From positions 175,181 to 239,180 of the forward strand of contig NZ_BCNT01000008.1 in the NCBI RefSeq assembly GCF_001544075.1: a DNA stretch of 64,000 bases, read 5' to 3'. The notes below the pieces were generated by a model. The model did no database searches, had not been told where the DNA came from, and saw only the letters and a list, made by a program, of their open reading frames with translations. Source of the DNA: Comamonas terrae. Lineage in GTDB: Bacteria > Pseudomonadota > Gammaproteobacteria > Burkholderiales > Burkholderiaceae_C. A program made the position numbers and the translations under genes. The stretch's first letter is position 1. Each line of letters begins with the position of its first letter. Positions 44,760 through 57,485 of the stretch are shown here, piece after piece.

Positions 44760-46869
44760 ATCCGTGTTCACTCCCCGAGCTCTGCCGCTGGCATGTGCCG
44801 CCGCCCTGGCCTGCATGGCCCTGCCCGCCGCGGCCCAGTCCGCCCCCACCCTGCCCGAGGTCGCCGTCACCGGCGAACAGGATCCCGAAGCCCTGCCTTC
44901 GGCCGCGCCCGGCGGCAAGGCCGCCCAGGGCCTGCGCCTGGGGGTTCTGGGCAACACCGATGTGCTCGATGCCCCCGTCAGCGCCACGGCCTATACCCAG
45001 CAGGCCATCCAGGACCAGCAGGCCCGCACGCTGGCCGACGTGCTGCAAAGCGATCCCTCGGTGCGCTACACCACCAACAGCGGCCACATGCTCGAGCATT
45101 TCCGCATCCGCGGCCTGGACGTGAACGGCCCCAGCGTGGCCTACGGCGGCCTGTACGGCATGGCGCCCAAGGGCCATATCCCCACCGAGATGATCGAGCG
45201 CGTCGAAGTGCTGCGCGGCCCCAGCACCATGCTGGGCGGCATGGCGCCGGACAGCAATCTGGGCGGCAGCATCAATCTGGTGCCCAAGCGCGCCGGGGCC
45301 CGGCCTGTCACCGAGATCACCACCTCGTACTCTTCGGACTCCTACTTTCAGGCCCATGCCGACGTCGGCCGGCGGTTTGGCGAAGAAGGCCGCCTGGGCC
45401 TGCGCTTCAACGGCGCGTATGGCGGCGGCGACACCGGCGTGGCCGAGCAGCACAAAGGCCGCCGCCTGGGAGCGCTGGCACTGGACTACCAGGGCGACAG
45501 CTGGAACGTCACCGTCGATGCCTACAGCAGCCGCGAAACCATCCGCAACGGCAGCCAGGCCATGTACGGCCTGGCCACGCGGCGCGGCAACGTGGTCGGC
45601 ATAGGCCGGCTGGTGCCCGTACCGGACAGCGACGTCAACGCCTTCCGCGGCACGAACGGCCGCTTCGACGACGACGGAATCACCGTGCGCGGCGAGCTGC
45701 GCCTGGCACCCGACTGGACGGCCTACGCCGCCGCCGGCGCCGTCAACAGCCACGGCCAGGGCCTGATGTTCGGCACGCGCATGATCGTCACCGGCGACAA
45801 CGGCGCCGCCAAGGGCTATGTCTACAACGTGGACACCATCACGCGCGACCGCGTCGCCGAGATCGGCGTGCGCGGCAAGTTCGCCACCGGCACCGTCAGG
45901 CACACGCTCAACATCACGGCTTCGGCGCTCAACCACAAGGACGGCAGCTCCAGCCGCGCCGCCGAGGGCTGGGACCAGAACATCTACGACCCCGTCACGC
46001 CGCCCTTCCCCGCCGCGCCTGCGCCTGCCCGGTTCAGCATCGACAACGACCTGCGCTCGCTGGCCGTGGTCGACACGCTGGACATGCTGGACGGCCGCCT
46101 GCTGCTCACCCTGGGCGCGCGCCTGCAGAACGTCAGGCAGATCAACGGCTACGACGAATCGCGCGTCTCGCCCTCGGCCGGCGTCGTGGCCAAGCCCTGG
46201 GGGCCGAACACCTCGCTGTACGCCAATTACATGGAAGGCCTGTCGCCCGGCCAGATCGTGCCCTTCAATGCCGGCTACACCAACGCCGGTCAGTCCTTCG
46301 CGCCCTACCGCACCCGGCAGGTGGAACTGGGCGTCAAGCACCGCCAGGGCGCGCTCACGCATACGATCAGCCTGTTCCAGATCGATAGGCCCACGCTGAT
46401 CACGGCAGCCGACGGCAAATCCATGTACGAAGGCGGCAAGCAGCGCGTGCGCGGCGTGGAATGGACGGCCTTCGGCCAGATCGCGCCCACGCTGGAGCTG
46501 CTGGGCGGCCTCGCCTATACCCAGGCCCTGCAGCGCAACACCGGCAAGGACAGCTACGGCGTTCCGGGCTGGACGGCCAACCTGGGCCTGGACTGGACCA
46601 CCCCCATCGAGAACCTGAGCCTGGGCGGCCGCGTGGTCTATACCGGCCGCCAGTGGGTCGATTCGGCCAACACCCTGCGCCTGCCCGGCTCGCACCGCTT
46701 CGATGTCAGCGCCCGGTACAAGACCCGCGTGGGCCGCACGCCGGTCACCATCAACGGCTACATCGAGAACCTGACCGACCGCGCCTACTGGTCCGGCATG
46801 TTCGCCGACGGCTATGCCATGCCGGCGCCGCCGCGCACCTTCCGCCTCGCGGCCACGTTCTCGTTCTGA
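44752..46869 (+). CDS. TonB-dependent siderophore receptor
   Basis: A 705-residue outer-membrane receptor. A signal peptide (about 1-28, ALPAAAQS) precedes the plug domain with TLADVLQSDPSVRY, the GLDVNG segment and EMIERVEVLRGPSTMLGG; a 22-strand barrel ends in the terminal Phe of ATFSF. It imports a ferric siderophore using TonB energy. The substrate is not determinable from sequence. It is the last gene of the Fur-box operon. Confidence 0.93.
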   Translation: MNKSVFTPRALPLACAAALACMALPAAAQSAPTLPEVAVTGEQDPEALPSAAPGGKAAQGLRLGVLGNTDVLDAPVSATAYTQQAIQDQQARTLADVLQSDPSVRYTTNSGHMLEHFRIRGLDVNGPSVAYGGLYGMAPKGHIPTEMIERVEVLRGPSTMLGGMAPDSNLGGSINLVPKRAGARPVTEITTSYSSDSYFQAHADVGRRFGEEGRLGLRFNGAYGGGDTGVAEQHKGRRLGALALDYQGDSWNVTVDAYSSRETIRNGSQAMYGLATRRGNVVGIGRLVPVPDSDVNAFRGTNGRFDDDGITVRGELRLAPDWTAYAAAGAVNSHGQGLMFGTRMIVTGDNGAAKGYVYNVDTITRDRVAEIGVRGKFATGTVRHTLNITASALNHKDGSSSRAAEGWDQNIYDPVTPPFPAAPAPARFSIDNDLRSLAVVDTLDMLDGRLLLTLGARLQNVRQINGYDESRVSPSAGVVAKPWGPNTSLYANYMEGLSPGQIVPFNAGYTNAGQSFAPYRTRQVELGVKHRQGALTHTISLFQIDRPTLITAADGKSMYEGGKQRVRGVEWTAFGQIAPTLELLGGLAYTQALQRNTGKDSYGVPGWTANLGLDWTTPIENLSLGGRVVYTGRQWVDSANTLRLPGSHRFDVSARYKTRVGRTPVTINGYIENLTDRAYWSGMFADGYAMPAPPRTFRLAATFSF

Positions 46870-46891
46870 GGCCGCCGGGCCTGCCGCGGGC

Positions 46892-47347
46892 TCAGACGCC
46901 CAGCGGCAGGTCCGACTTCTTGAGCGTGCGCAGCACGAAGCTCGACTGGCTGTGGCGTATGCCCTTGATCTTGTAGAGCTTCTCGCGCAGCAGGCGCTCG
47001 TAGTCGCGCGTGTCCCTGACCACCACGCGCAGCAGGTAGTCGTATTCGCCCGAGACCAGATGGGCCTCCACCACCTCCGGGATGGTGGCCAGCACCTCGC
47101 CGAACTTCTCCAGCGTGTTGTCGGAGTGGCTGTCCAGCGTGACCATGACCAGCACCGTGTCGGCCAGCCCCAGCGCCTGGGGATTGAGACGCACCGTGTA
47201 GCCTTCGATCACGCCGGATTCCTCCAGCTTCCTGATGCGTGCCCAGCACGGCGATGCGCTCAGGCCCACGGCGGCGCCGATTTCCTGCAGGCTGGCGCGC
47301 GCATTACCCTGCAACACGGAAAGAATCTTTTTATCCAAGGCATCCAT
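46892..47347 (-). CDS. Lrp/AsnC-family transcriptional regulator
   Basis: A 151-residue protein with an N-terminal helix-turn-helix (ASLQEIGAAVGLSASPCWAR) and a RAM/AsnC ligand-binding domain (VSGEYDYLLRVVVRDTRDYE). It senses an amino acid. Two inverted repeats with CAGAA half-sites lie 31-89 bases upstream, probably for autoregulation. It is convergent with the TonB receptor gene. Confidence 0.92.
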   Translation of the reverse strand: MDALDKKILSVLQGNARASLQEIGAAVGLSASPCWARIRKLEESGVIEGYTVRLNPQALGLADTVLVMVTLDSHSDNTLEKFGEVLATIPEVVEAHLVSGEYDYLLRVVVRDTRDYERLLREKLYKIKGIRHSQSSFVLRTLKKSDLPLGV

Positions 47348-47377
47348 AGCCTTGAATTTATCGCTTTTTGCACATCA

Positions 47378-47436
47378 ACAGAAAAATTTTCTGTAGCAAA
47401 CCCATATTCGCAGAATTTAAAGCAACCCTTTCTGCG
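47378..47436. promoter_or_regulatory. Lrp-type operator cluster
   Basis: ACAGAAAAATTTTCTGT (47378-47394) is a perfect palindrome. CGCAGAA-N14-TTCTGCG (47409-47436) is a second perfect inverted repeat. Both use the half-site CAGAA, giving four half-sites in alternating orientation, as expected for an Lrp octamer. Confidence 0.6.
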
Positions 47437-47783
47437 ATGCAACATGCACACTGAAGTCCATGGAAGCACGTTTACCGACGCAGCAACCCCATTCAAGCAG
47501 CACCGTTGTTTACCGTCAGCGCCAGGTTGCCTGATCCGCCCTCCGGACCCGTTCCAGGCCGCGCCGCTTACCCGCAGTGGCGCGGCCTGTTGCATTTGCG
47601 GGCAGGCCTGGAAAGCTCCCATGGCCATAGCAGCCAGCGCCATCTGCATATTGATTTCATGAATCAATTAACCTGCAATCCAAGTTATTCATGCGCAAGC
47701 TGCTATCAAAACAGGACCTCCCTGCGGACACCCCCGCGCAAACCCGCGTGGTGCAGTGCAAAAAACCGTGCCTAAAATGGCGC
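47437..47783. other. Gene-free stretch between lrp and the glycine riboswitch
   Basis: It contains TTGATT-TCATG-AATCAA (47651-47667) and AGCTGCTATCAAAA (47698-47711), which resembles in reverse a short motif at 61238-61248. It presumably holds the gcvT promoter. No coding signal was seen. Confidence 0.4.
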
Positions 47784-48013
47784 TCGTCAGGAGAGAGTGC
47801 AAGCCGGCCCCGGCCATGCACCGCCGAAGGCGCAGGCCCAGCTTGGCTGGCCCCGAACGCTCAGGCAAAAGGACTGGCGACCGCAGGCAGGCCCCGGCTT
47901 GCCGGCGTTCCTTGCTGGAGAGAGATGCCGCCCGCCGGCATCCACCGAAGGAGCAAGCCGCAGCCCTGGCGCAGCGGTGAATCTCTCAGGTAAAGCGGAC
48001 AGCAGGGCAAGCC
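47784..48013 (+). ncRNA. Tandem glycine riboswitch
   Basis: Two aptamers in series. The first has GGAGAGAGTGC, GCACCGCCGAAGGCGCA and GCTCAGGCAAAAGGACTG. The second has GGAGAGAGATGCC, CATCCACCGAAGGAGCAA and CTCTCAGGTAAAGCGGACAG. These are the conserved GGAGAG, CCGAAGG and CTCAGG elements of glycine riboswitches. It lies just ahead of gcvT and normally switches glycine cleavage on when glycine is high. Confidence 0.93.
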
Positions 48014-48074
48014 CGCCACGCATGGCCCTGCCGTGCATGGCACAACCCTTGGTTCATGACCGGAGCGCTTGCCT

Positions 48075-49247
48075 GTGACCCCTGTTTCCGCTGCCGATGC
48101 CAAAGCATCCCCCTCGCCCGCTTCGCCGGCAGGCGAGCTGCTGACCACGCCGCTGTTCGCCCTGCACCAGGAACTGGGCGCGCGCATGGTGCCGTTTGCC
48201 GGCTACTCCATGCCCGTGCAGTATCCGCAGGGGCTGATGGCCGAGCATCTGCACACCCGCCGGTCGGCCGGCCTGTTCGACGTCTCCCACATGGGCCAGC
48301 TGCTGCTGCGCGGCCCGCAGGCGGCACTGGCGCTGGAGTCGCTCATGCCCGTGGACGTGCAGGGACTGGGCCTGCACAGGCAGCGCTACGGCCTGCTGCT
48401 CAACGACGAAGGCGGCATTCTGGACGATCTGATGTTCGTCAACCGAGGCGACGACCTGTTCCTCATCGTCAACGGCGCCTGCAAGCAGGCCGACATCGCG
48501 CATATCCGCACCCGCATCGGCCAGCGCTGCGAAGTCGTGCCGCTGCCCGAGCGGGCCCTGCTGGCGCTGCAGGGCCCCAAGGCCGTGCAGGCCCTGGCGC
48601 GGCTGCTGCCCCATGTGACCAGCCTGGTCTTCATGAGCGGCAACCACTTCGACTGGCAGGGCCACCGGCTCTACATCACGCGCAGCGGCTATACGGGCGA
48701 GGACGGCTTCGAGATCTCCGTGCCCGCGGCCGGCGCCCAGGCGCTGGCCCGCGCGCTGCTGGCCCAGCCCGAGGTCGCGCCCGTGGGCCTGGGCGCGCGC
48801 AATTCGCTGCGGCTGGAAGCCGGCCTGTGCCTGTACGGCAACGACATCGACACCAGCACCACGCCGGCGCAGGCCAGCCTGGGCTGGGCCATCCAGAAGG
48901 TGCGGCGCAGCGGCGGCGAGCGCGAAGGCGGATTCCCCGGCGCCAGCCGCGTGCTGGCCGAACTCCAGGATCCCGGCCGGCTGCCGCGCAAGCGCGTGGG
49001 CCTGGTGGCGCTGGAGCGCATCCCCGTGCGCGAGAGCGCCGTGCTCGAGAACATGGATGGCCAGCACATTGGCCACATCACCAGCGGCCTGCTCAGCCCC
49101 ACGCTCGACAAGCCCGTGGCGCTGGCCTATGTGCAGCCCGACTATGCGGCCGTCGGCACGCAGGTCTTCGCCATGGTGCGCGGCAAGCCCGTGCCCATGC
49201 AGGTGACGGCCACGCCGTTCGTGCCGGCCAACTACTACCGGGGCTGA
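48075..49247 (+). CDS. gcvT: Glycine cleavage T protein (aminomethyltransferase)
   Basis: A 390-residue tetrahydrofolate-dependent enzyme with GLFDVSHMGQ, YTGEDGFEI and GLGARNSLRLEAGLCLYGND, conserved in GcvT. It moves the methylene group from lipoyl-GcvH to folate. GTG 48075 is favoured because GGAG lies nine bases upstream; a TTG at 48069 is too close to that site. About 20 Ala/Ser/Pro residues at the N-terminus are extra. It is controlled by the riboswitch upstream. Confidence 0.92.
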   Translation: MTPVSAADAKASPSPASPAGELLTTPLFALHQELGARMVPFAGYSMPVQYPQGLMAEHLHTRRSAGLFDVSHMGQLLLRGPQAALALESLMPVDVQGLGLHRQRYGLLLNDEGGILDDLMFVNRGDDLFLIVNGACKQADIAHIRTRIGQRCEVVPLPERALLALQGPKAVQALARLLPHVTSLVFMSGNHFDWQGHRLYITRSGYTGEDGFEISVPAAGAQALARALLAQPEVAPVGLGARNSLRLEAGLCLYGNDIDTSTTPAQASLGWAIQKVRRSGGEREGGFPGASRVLAELQDPGRLPRKRVGLVALERIPVRESAVLENMDGQHIGHITSGLLSPTLDKPVALAYVQPDYAAVGTQVFAMVRGKPVPMQVTATPFVPANYYRG

Positions 49248-49338
49248 GCCGGTTTTCATCCGAAGCGGCGCTGCAAACCGCTACAGTGCGGGCTGACCTT
49301 TCTCAAAACCCGATTTTGTTTCCCCATCTGGAGTTTCC

Positions 49339-49713
49339 ATGAGCATCCAATATTCCAAAGAACATGAGTGGATCAATGCCGCCGACACCAACGCCGCCGT
49401 GGTCGGCATCACCCTGCATGCGCAGGACGCGCTGGGCGACGTGGTGTTCGTCGACCTGCCCGCCGTGGGCGCCACCTTCAAGCAGGGCGAGGTGGCCGGC
49501 GTGGTGGAGTCCGTCAAGGCCGCTGCCGATGTCTACATGCCCGTGACCGGCGAGATCGTGGAAGTCAACGAAGCTTTGCGCGCCGACCCGGCCCTGGCCA
49601 ACAGCGATCCTCTGGGCGCCGGCTGGTTCTTCAAGGTCAGGATGAGCGATGCCGGCGAGCTGGCCGGCCTCATGGACGAAACCGCCTACAACGATTTCGC
49701 CAGCAACAGCTAA
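49339..49713 (+). CDS. gcvH: Glycine cleavage H protein
   Basis: A 124-residue lipoyl protein with the attachment Lys60 in VVESVKAAADVY. It shuttles the aminomethyl group between P, T and L proteins. It lies 91 bases after gcvT. A terminator-like hairpin at 49722-49754 lies between it and gcvP. Confidence 0.95.
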   Translation: MSIQYSKEHEWINAADTNAAVVGITLHAQDALGDVVFVDLPAVGATFKQGEVAGVVESVKAAADVYMPVTGEIVEVNEALRADPALANSDPLGAGWFFKVRMSDAGELAGLMDETAYNDFASNS

Positions 49714-49721
49714 GCCCTGCC

Positions 49722-49754
49722 AAAGCCCCCGCAAGCGGTTTGCCGGGGCTTTTT
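49722..49754 (+). terminator. Hairpin terminator between gcvH and gcvP
   Basis: AAAGCCCC pairs with GGGGCTTT around a GC-rich loop, followed by a T run, nine bases after the gcvH stop. If active, gcvP needs read-through or its own promoter in the following 80 bases. Confidence 0.8.
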
Positions 49755-49834
49755 CACTGGAGCCGGCCGCGCATGCGGCACGCACGCTCCGCCAGCCATC
49801 GCTTCCGAGAATCTTTTGAGATTAGGTCAACTCC

Positions 49835-52738
49835 ATGCTGATGTCGCCCCCTTCCCCCGCCGAGACCCTGCAGTCGCTGGAAAACCCCGGTGAATTCGTG
49901 CCCCGCCATATCGGCATCGATGCGCAGGACGAAGCCCATATGCTGTCCGTGATCGGCGAAGCCTCGCGCGCCGCGCTCATGGACTCCATCGTCCCGCCCG
50001 CCATCCGGCGCAGCCGCCCCATGCAGCTGCCGGCCGCCGTTTCCGAGGCCCAGGCGCTGGCCGAACTCAAGGCCATCGCGGCCAGGAACAGAATATTCAA
50101 GAACTTCATCGGCCAGGGCTACTACGGCACGCATACGCCGGGGGTCATCCTGCGCAACGTGCTCGAGAATCCCGCCTGGTACACCGCCTACACGCCCTAC
50201 CAGGCCGAAATTTCCCAGGGCCGCATGGAAGCGCTTGTCAACTTCCAGACCATGGTCTGCGACCTGACCGGCATGCCGATCGCCAACGCCTCCATGCTCG
50301 ACGAAGCCACGGCCGCCGCCGAGGCCATGACGCTGGCCAGGCGCGCCGCCAAATCCAGAAGCGACACGCTGGTGATTGCGGGCGACACCCATCCCCAGAC
50401 CATAGAGGTCATCCGCACCCGTGCCGCGCCGCTGGGCATCCAGGTGGTCGTGGCCAATTCCAAGGAGGAGTGGGAGGCCGCGCTGGCCGGCGACTTCTTT
50501 GCCGCGCTGATCCAGTATCCGGCCAGCAGCGGCTGGATCGCGGACTGGCAGGCCGACGTGCAGGCCATCCACGCCAAGCAGGCGGCCGCCATCTTCGCCG
50601 CCGACCTGCTGGCCCTGACGCTGATCACGCCGCCCGGCGAATGGGATGCCGATATCGTGGTGGGCAGCACCCAGCGCTTTGGCATGCCCATGGGCGCCGG
50701 CGGCCCGCATGCGGCCTTCATGGCCTGCCGCGATGAATACAAGCGCTCCCTGCCCGGCCGCCTGGTCGGCGTGAGCGTGGATGCGCACGGCCGCCCCGCC
50801 TACCGCCTGGCGCTGCAGACGCGCGAACAGCACATCCGCCGCGAAAAGGCGACCTCCAACATCTGCACGGCCCAGGTGCTGCCCGCCGTGGTCGCCAGCA
50901 TGTATGCGGTCTACCACGGCCCCCAGGGCCTGACCCGCATCGCGAAGCGCGTGGCGCGGCTCACGGCCATCCTGAGCCGCGGCCTGGCCCATCTGGGCTA
51001 TCACAGCCGCCACCACGACACGGCCTTCGACACCATTTCGCTGCACACGCGTGAAGCTACCGATTCCATAGCTGCCCGCGCTGCATCCATGGGCGCAAAC
51101 CTGAGAAAAGCCTGGGATGAATACCTGTGCATCAGCCTGGACGAGACCAGCACCCGCGCCGACGTGGAGCTGCTGTGGACCGTCTTCGCGCAGGACGGCC
51201 AGCCGCTGCCGACCATTGCCGCCATGGACGAAGGCCTGCCCTCGCTGATTCCGGAGGCGCTGCAGCGCAGCAGCAGCTTTCTGGCGCATCCGGTGTTCAA
51301 CACCCATCATTCAGAGACAGCCATGCTGCGCTACATCCGCAGCCTTTCCGACAAGGATCTGGCGCTGGACCGCTCGATGATTCCGCTGGGCTCGTGCACC
51401 ATGAAGCTCAATGCCACCAGCGAGATGATTCCCATCACCTGGCCCGAGTTCGCCAACATCCATCCCTTCGCTCCCGCCGACCAGCTGGCCGGCTATGCCG
51501 AGCTGGATGCACAGTTGCGCCGCTGGCTGTGCGAGGCCACGGGCTATGCGGGCGTGAGCCTGCAGCCCAATGCCGGCAGCCAGGGGGAATATGCAGGCCT
51601 GCTGGCCATCAGGGGATGGCATGCCAGCCGCGGCGAGGCGCACCGCAACATCTGCCTGATCCCCAGCAGCGCCCACGGCACCAATCCCGCCAGCGCCCAG
51701 ATGGTGGGCATGCAGGTGGTCGTCACCCAATGCGACGACAACGGCAACGTGGATCTGGCCGACCTGCAGGCCAAGTGCGAGCAGCACAGCGCCAACCTGG
51801 CCTGCGTGATGATCACCTACCCCAGCACGCACGGCGTGTTCGAAACCCAGGTCAGGGAGCTGTGCGCCCTGGTGCACCGCCACGGCGGCCGCGTCTACGT
51901 GGACGGCGCCAACATGAATGCCCTGGTCGGCGTGGCCGCGCCAGGTGAATTCGGCGGCGACGTGAGCCACCTGAACCTGCACAAGACCTTCTGCATTCCC
52001 CACGGCGGCGGCGGCCCCGGCGTGGGCCCGGTCTGCGTGGTGGAGGACCTGGTCCCCTTCCTGCCCGGCCACGCAACGGGCGGAATGGATTCAAGAACAG
52101 GAGCCGTCAGCGCAGCGCCCCTGGGCAATGCGGCCGTTCTGCCCATCAGCTGGATGTATATCCGCATGATGGGTGCCGAAGGCCTCAAGCAGGCCACCGA
52201 AACGGCCATCCTCAGCGCCAACTACATCAGCGCGCGCCTGCGCCGGCATTACCCCACGCTGTACGCATCGGCCAACGGCCATGTGGCACATGAATGCATC
52301 CTGGACCTGCGCGGGCTGAAGGAAACCTGCGGCGTGATGGCCGAGGATGTGGCCAAGCGCCTGATCGACTACGGCTTCCATGCGCCCACGCTGTCCTTCC
52401 CCGTGGCCAACACCCTGATGGTGGAGCCCACCGAAAGCGAGCCGCTGGCCGATATCGACCGCTTTGTCGCCGCCATGATCGCCATCCGCGAAGAAATCCG
52501 CGAGATCGAGGCCGGCCGGTGGCCGCGCGAGGACAATCCGCTCAAGAACGCGCCCCACACCGCCGAGCAGGTGGCCAGCGATGACTGGCAGCATGCCTAC
52601 AGCCGCGAAACCGCGGCCTATCCGCTGGCCGCGCTGCGACACGGCAAATACTGGTCGCCCGTGGGCCGGGTCGACAACGTCTACGGGGACCGCAACCTCT
52701 TTTGCAGCTGCGTGCCGCTGGCAGAGCCTGCCGGCTGA
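49835..52738 (+). CDS. gcvP: Glycine dehydrogenase (decarboxylating), P protein
   Basis: A 967-residue single-chain P protein. The N-terminal half has [16 protein letters not shown]. The PLP lysine is in [18 protein letters not shown] near residue 716. It decarboxylates glycine and loads GcvH. The start is one of two in-frame ATGs (49835 or 49841). The L protein is not in this window. Confidence 0.95.
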   Translation: MLMSPPSPAETLQSLENPGEFVPRHIGIDAQDEAHMLSVIGEASRAALMDSIVPPAIRRSRPMQLPAAVSEAQALAELKAIAARNRIFKNFIGQGYYGTHTPGVILRNVLENPAWYTAYTPYQAEISQGRMEALVNFQTMVCDLTGMPIANASMLDEATAAAEAMTLARRAAKSRSDTLVIAGDTHPQTIEVIRTRAAPLGIQVVVANSKEEWEAALAGDFFAALIQYPASSGWIADWQADVQAIHAKQAAAIFAADLLALTLITPPGEWDADIVVGSTQRFGMPMGAGGPHAAFMACRDEYKRSLPGRLVGVSVDAHGRPAYRLALQTREQHIRREKATSNICTAQVLPAVVASMYAVYHGPQGLTRIAKRVARLTAILSRGLAHLGYHSRHHDTAFDTISLHTREATDSIAARAASMGANLRKAWDEYLCISLDETSTRADVELLWTVFAQDGQPLPTIAAMDEGLPSLIPEALQRSSSFLAHPVFNTHHSETAMLRYIRSLSDKDLALDRSMIPLGSCTMKLNATSEMIPITWPEFANIHPFAPADQLAGYAELDAQLRRWLCEATGYAGVSLQPNAGSQGEYAGLLAIRGWHASRGEAHRNICLIPSSAHGTNPASAQMVGMQVVVTQCDDNGNVDLADLQAKCEQHSANLACVMITYPSTHGVFETQVRELCALVHRHGGRVYVDGANMNALVGVAAPGEFGGDVSHLNLHKTFCIPHGGGGPGVGPVCVVEDLVPFLPGHATGGMDSRTGAVSAAPLGNAAVLPISWMYIRMMGAEGLKQATETAILSANYISARLRRHYPTLYASANGHVAHECILDLRGLKETCGVMAEDVAKRLIDYGFHAPTLSFPVANTLMVEPTESEPLADIDRFVAAMIAIREEIREIEAGRWPREDNPLKNAPHTAEQVASDDWQHAYSRETAAYPLAALRHGKYWSPVGRVDNVYGDRNLFCSCVPLAEPAG

Positions 52739-52904
52739 AGCAGCGGGGCCATCGGCCATTTGCAGGCCGGACGCGCGCGGTCGGTCCGGGGCTCTTACAC
52801 TTGCGCAGGCGCACTGAGGCGTTGCGCCTTCCTTCGGGAGGGCACACCGCGCCGCTTTGCCTGTGCAAGTTCCAGCCTTTTGCCACCTTTCTGCAACCGC
52901 CCGC

Positions 52905-54401
52905 ATGCTCCGACCGAAACGCTCCCGATGGCCTCTGGCCAGTGCCGTACTGCTGTTGCTGGCAGCCGCGGCCGTCTATCAGGGCATTTTGCTGCGCGCC
53001 AAGCTGGAGATCGGCGGGGCCGAGCCGCAGCCTGCGGTGACCGGCCGGGTGCAGAACCTCCACCAGCGCGCCATGCAGCAATACTGCACGGGCCTGGTCC
53101 GCACGCCCAGAAACACCTGGCTCGTGGGCCGGCTCGAAGATGCCCACGACATCACCCCCCAGCCCGAAGGCTCCGTTCAGCTCGATACCCTGGTCTATGG
53201 TGGCAAGCGCGCCGCGCAGGCGCCGCCGGAGGACTGGGGCACGCCCTGGAATGCCTGGCACCGCAAGCCCGAGCAGACCACCTATGTCTCGCGCCTGGCC
53301 GAAGACGGCATCTTCCATGAAGTGGCCCGGCTCAACGGTACGGGCTGCCTGCTCGCCACGCCCGATGGTTCCACGCTGTATCTGCTGACCGATCTGGAAC
53401 GGCCGCAGGCTTCGGAGGCGAAACCTGCGCTGGAGCAGACCGCCGTGCTGCGCAGCGACGACCAGGGCCAAAGCTGGCAATGGCTGGAGAGCGGCTGGCT
53501 GCCGCAGGTGAACTGGCAGGCTTGGAGCATGCGCCCGCAGTTCCACGGAGACCGGGAAGTCTGGGCATGGAGGGATTTCGAATTCGGTGAAGAGCAAGCC
53601 GCGCCGACGCAAGGCAGCCCCAGCGGCCTGTTCTATTCGCCGGACCTGGGCCGCACCGTGGAATCCGTCGCGGCATCCGCGCCGCTGCTCAAGACGCTGG
53701 ACGACCTGCGCGGCAAGGCGCCTGCCGATGCCGACTGGGGCGACATCAACGGCAGGCATGGCCGCATACGGGCGCATGTCGTCCAGTACGGCCCGGACCA
53801 GGCCGTGCTCTGGATCAGCCAGACCTTCATGTATGGGCCGCCCGGCGGCCCCCACCTGGATACCTCGATCAGCGTCAGCACCCGCGCCGAGCTGCGCCGC
53901 AGCGCCGGCCGCTGGGACATGGCCTTGCCCGAGCACATGGAAGGCTTTGCCGTCACCGAGCTGCAGGCCAACAGTGCCGGCAGGACGATTGCCGTGCTGC
54001 AGCGCGACGGCCAGCCCCTGCCCCGGGTGGCCGAATGGAACAGCACCGGCCGGACCTGGGTGGACTACGGGCCGCTGCCCAGCCCGTTCCACCCCCTGGC
54101 TTCCTCGTCCGGCCTGCGCGACTTCCGGGTCGGAGACAAGGTGCTGCTGGCCAACACCATGAGCAGCTACCAGGTGCCGCGCTGGCTCTCCCCCGTACGC
54201 GACTCCAGCATCTCGGCCAATGCGGTCTTCTATTCCAGCGACTGGGGCGCTTCCTGGCACAAGCTCGCGATCGACGGCTACCTGGGCGTGCTGGGCTTCG
54301 AGCCTAGCACCGGCCGGGTCCACTGGGCCCAGGGCAACTGGTACAACAGCCGCGACCTCCAGATCCACAGCTACGACCTGGAGCCGGGCGGCAAGCCCTA
54401 G
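52905..54401 (+). CDS. Uncharacterised membrane-anchored Asp-box (BNR-like) protein
   Basis: A 498-residue protein. An N-terminal basic stretch and one helix (WPLASAVLLLLAAAAVYQG) predict a membrane anchor or signal sequence, with the rest periplasmic. Three Asp-box-like turns are visible: RSDDQGQSWQW, YSPDLGRTVES and SSDWGASWHKL. They suggest a beta-propeller related to sialidase or photosystem-stability-factor folds, but no sialidase catalytic residues are recognised. The product is unknown. ATG 52905 fits the signal; upstream residues do not. Confidence 0.72.
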   Translation: MLRPKRSRWPLASAVLLLLAAAAVYQGILLRAKLEIGGAEPQPAVTGRVQNLHQRAMQQYCTGLVRTPRNTWLVGRLEDAHDITPQPEGSVQLDTLVYGGKRAAQAPPEDWGTPWNAWHRKPEQTTYVSRLAEDGIFHEVARLNGTGCLLATPDGSTLYLLTDLERPQASEAKPALEQTAVLRSDDQGQSWQWLESGWLPQVNWQAWSMRPQFHGDREVWAWRDFEFGEEQAAPTQGSPSGLFYSPDLGRTVESVAASAPLLKTLDDLRGKAPADADWGDINGRHGRIRAHVVQYGPDQAVLWISQTFMYGPPGGPHLDTSISVSTRAELRRSAGRWDMALPEHMEGFAVTELQANSAGRTIAVLQRDGQPLPRVAEWNSTGRTWVDYGPLPSPFHPLASSSGLRDFRVGDKVLLANTMSSYQVPRWLSPVRDSSISANAVFYSSDWGASWHKLAIDGYLGVLGFEPSTGRVHWAQGNWYNSRDLQIHSYDLEPGGKP

Positions 54402-54508
54402 GCGGCGGTCGTGCGCCGGAAAACGGCCTGCGGCTTGTTGGCGGCCTGCGAGGCGCTTACACTGCGCCTACTTTTTGCAACCCTTGGGTCTGCAATGTAT
54501 TTCCCGCC

Positions 54509-56702
<2,194 letters not shown>

Positions 56703-56710
<8 letters not shown>

Positions 56711-57485
56711 GATTCCAGAGGGTCTGGTCTGCCGGCATGAAGACGAGGATCTGCTGGTGCTGGAAAAGCCCGCGGGCCTGCTGTGCGTGCCGGGCCGCGG
56801 CCACGACAAGCAGGATTGCCTGAGCGCGCGTGCCCTGCGGCGCTGGCCCGATGCACTCGTCGTGCACCGGCTGGACCAGGCCACTTCCGGCCTGGTGGTG
56901 ATGGCGCGCGGCCTGCACAGCCAACGCCTGCTGAGCCAGGCCTTTGCGCAGCGGCAGGTGGAAAAGCGCTATGCCGCCGTGGTTGCCGGCCGGCTCGACC
57001 CGCTGGCCGGCCAGGTATCCCTGCCGGCGGCAAGCCTTCCCTACTTCGCGGAGCAAGCACGGCCAGAGCCTGCGCCGCGGCGCGGCATGGCGCGTCCCCC
57101 GGAAGGCCGCATACCCGCCGACCCCGTACCCGCCGGCTGGCAAGTAGTTGATCTACCGATTGCCGCCGATTGGGAGCGGCGTCCGCTGCGCATCATCGAC
57201 GCGCGGCTGGGCAAGCCCAGCCGAACCCTGTGGCAGGCCGTGGCGCAGGAAACCTGGAACTCGCATGCCTGCACGCGGGTGCTGCTCAGCCCCGTCACGG
57301 GCCGCACGCACCAGTTGCGGGTGCATATGGCAGCACTCGGCCATCCCATTCTGGGCGACGCCCTCTATGGCGATGAAAACAGCTCCGGCTGGGCTCCCCG
57401 CCTGCTGCTGCATGCCTGCCACCTCGCGCTGCGGCATCCCGGCACGCAGGAGCTGCTCCATTTCGAGTCGCCGGCGCCTTTTTGA
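56703..57485 (+). CDS. RluA-family RNA pseudouridine synthase
   Basis: A 260-residue enzyme with the catalytic motif HRLDQATSGLVV (the Asp) near residue 60 and TGRTHQLRVHM in the C-terminal half. It lacks an S4 domain, as in RluA itself. Pro/Arg-rich insertion around 125-150. It isomerises uridines in rRNA or tRNA. Its ATG lies within the end of the kinase gene (ATGAGTGA overlap), so it is translationally coupled to it. Confidence 0.9.

Noticed and set aside
51055..51095. Copy of the dispersed ATAGCTGCCNGCGCT motif inserted inside gcvP
   Set aside because: From memory of other GcvP proteins the reading frame there has normal length, so it appears to be ordinary coding sequence rather than an insertion.
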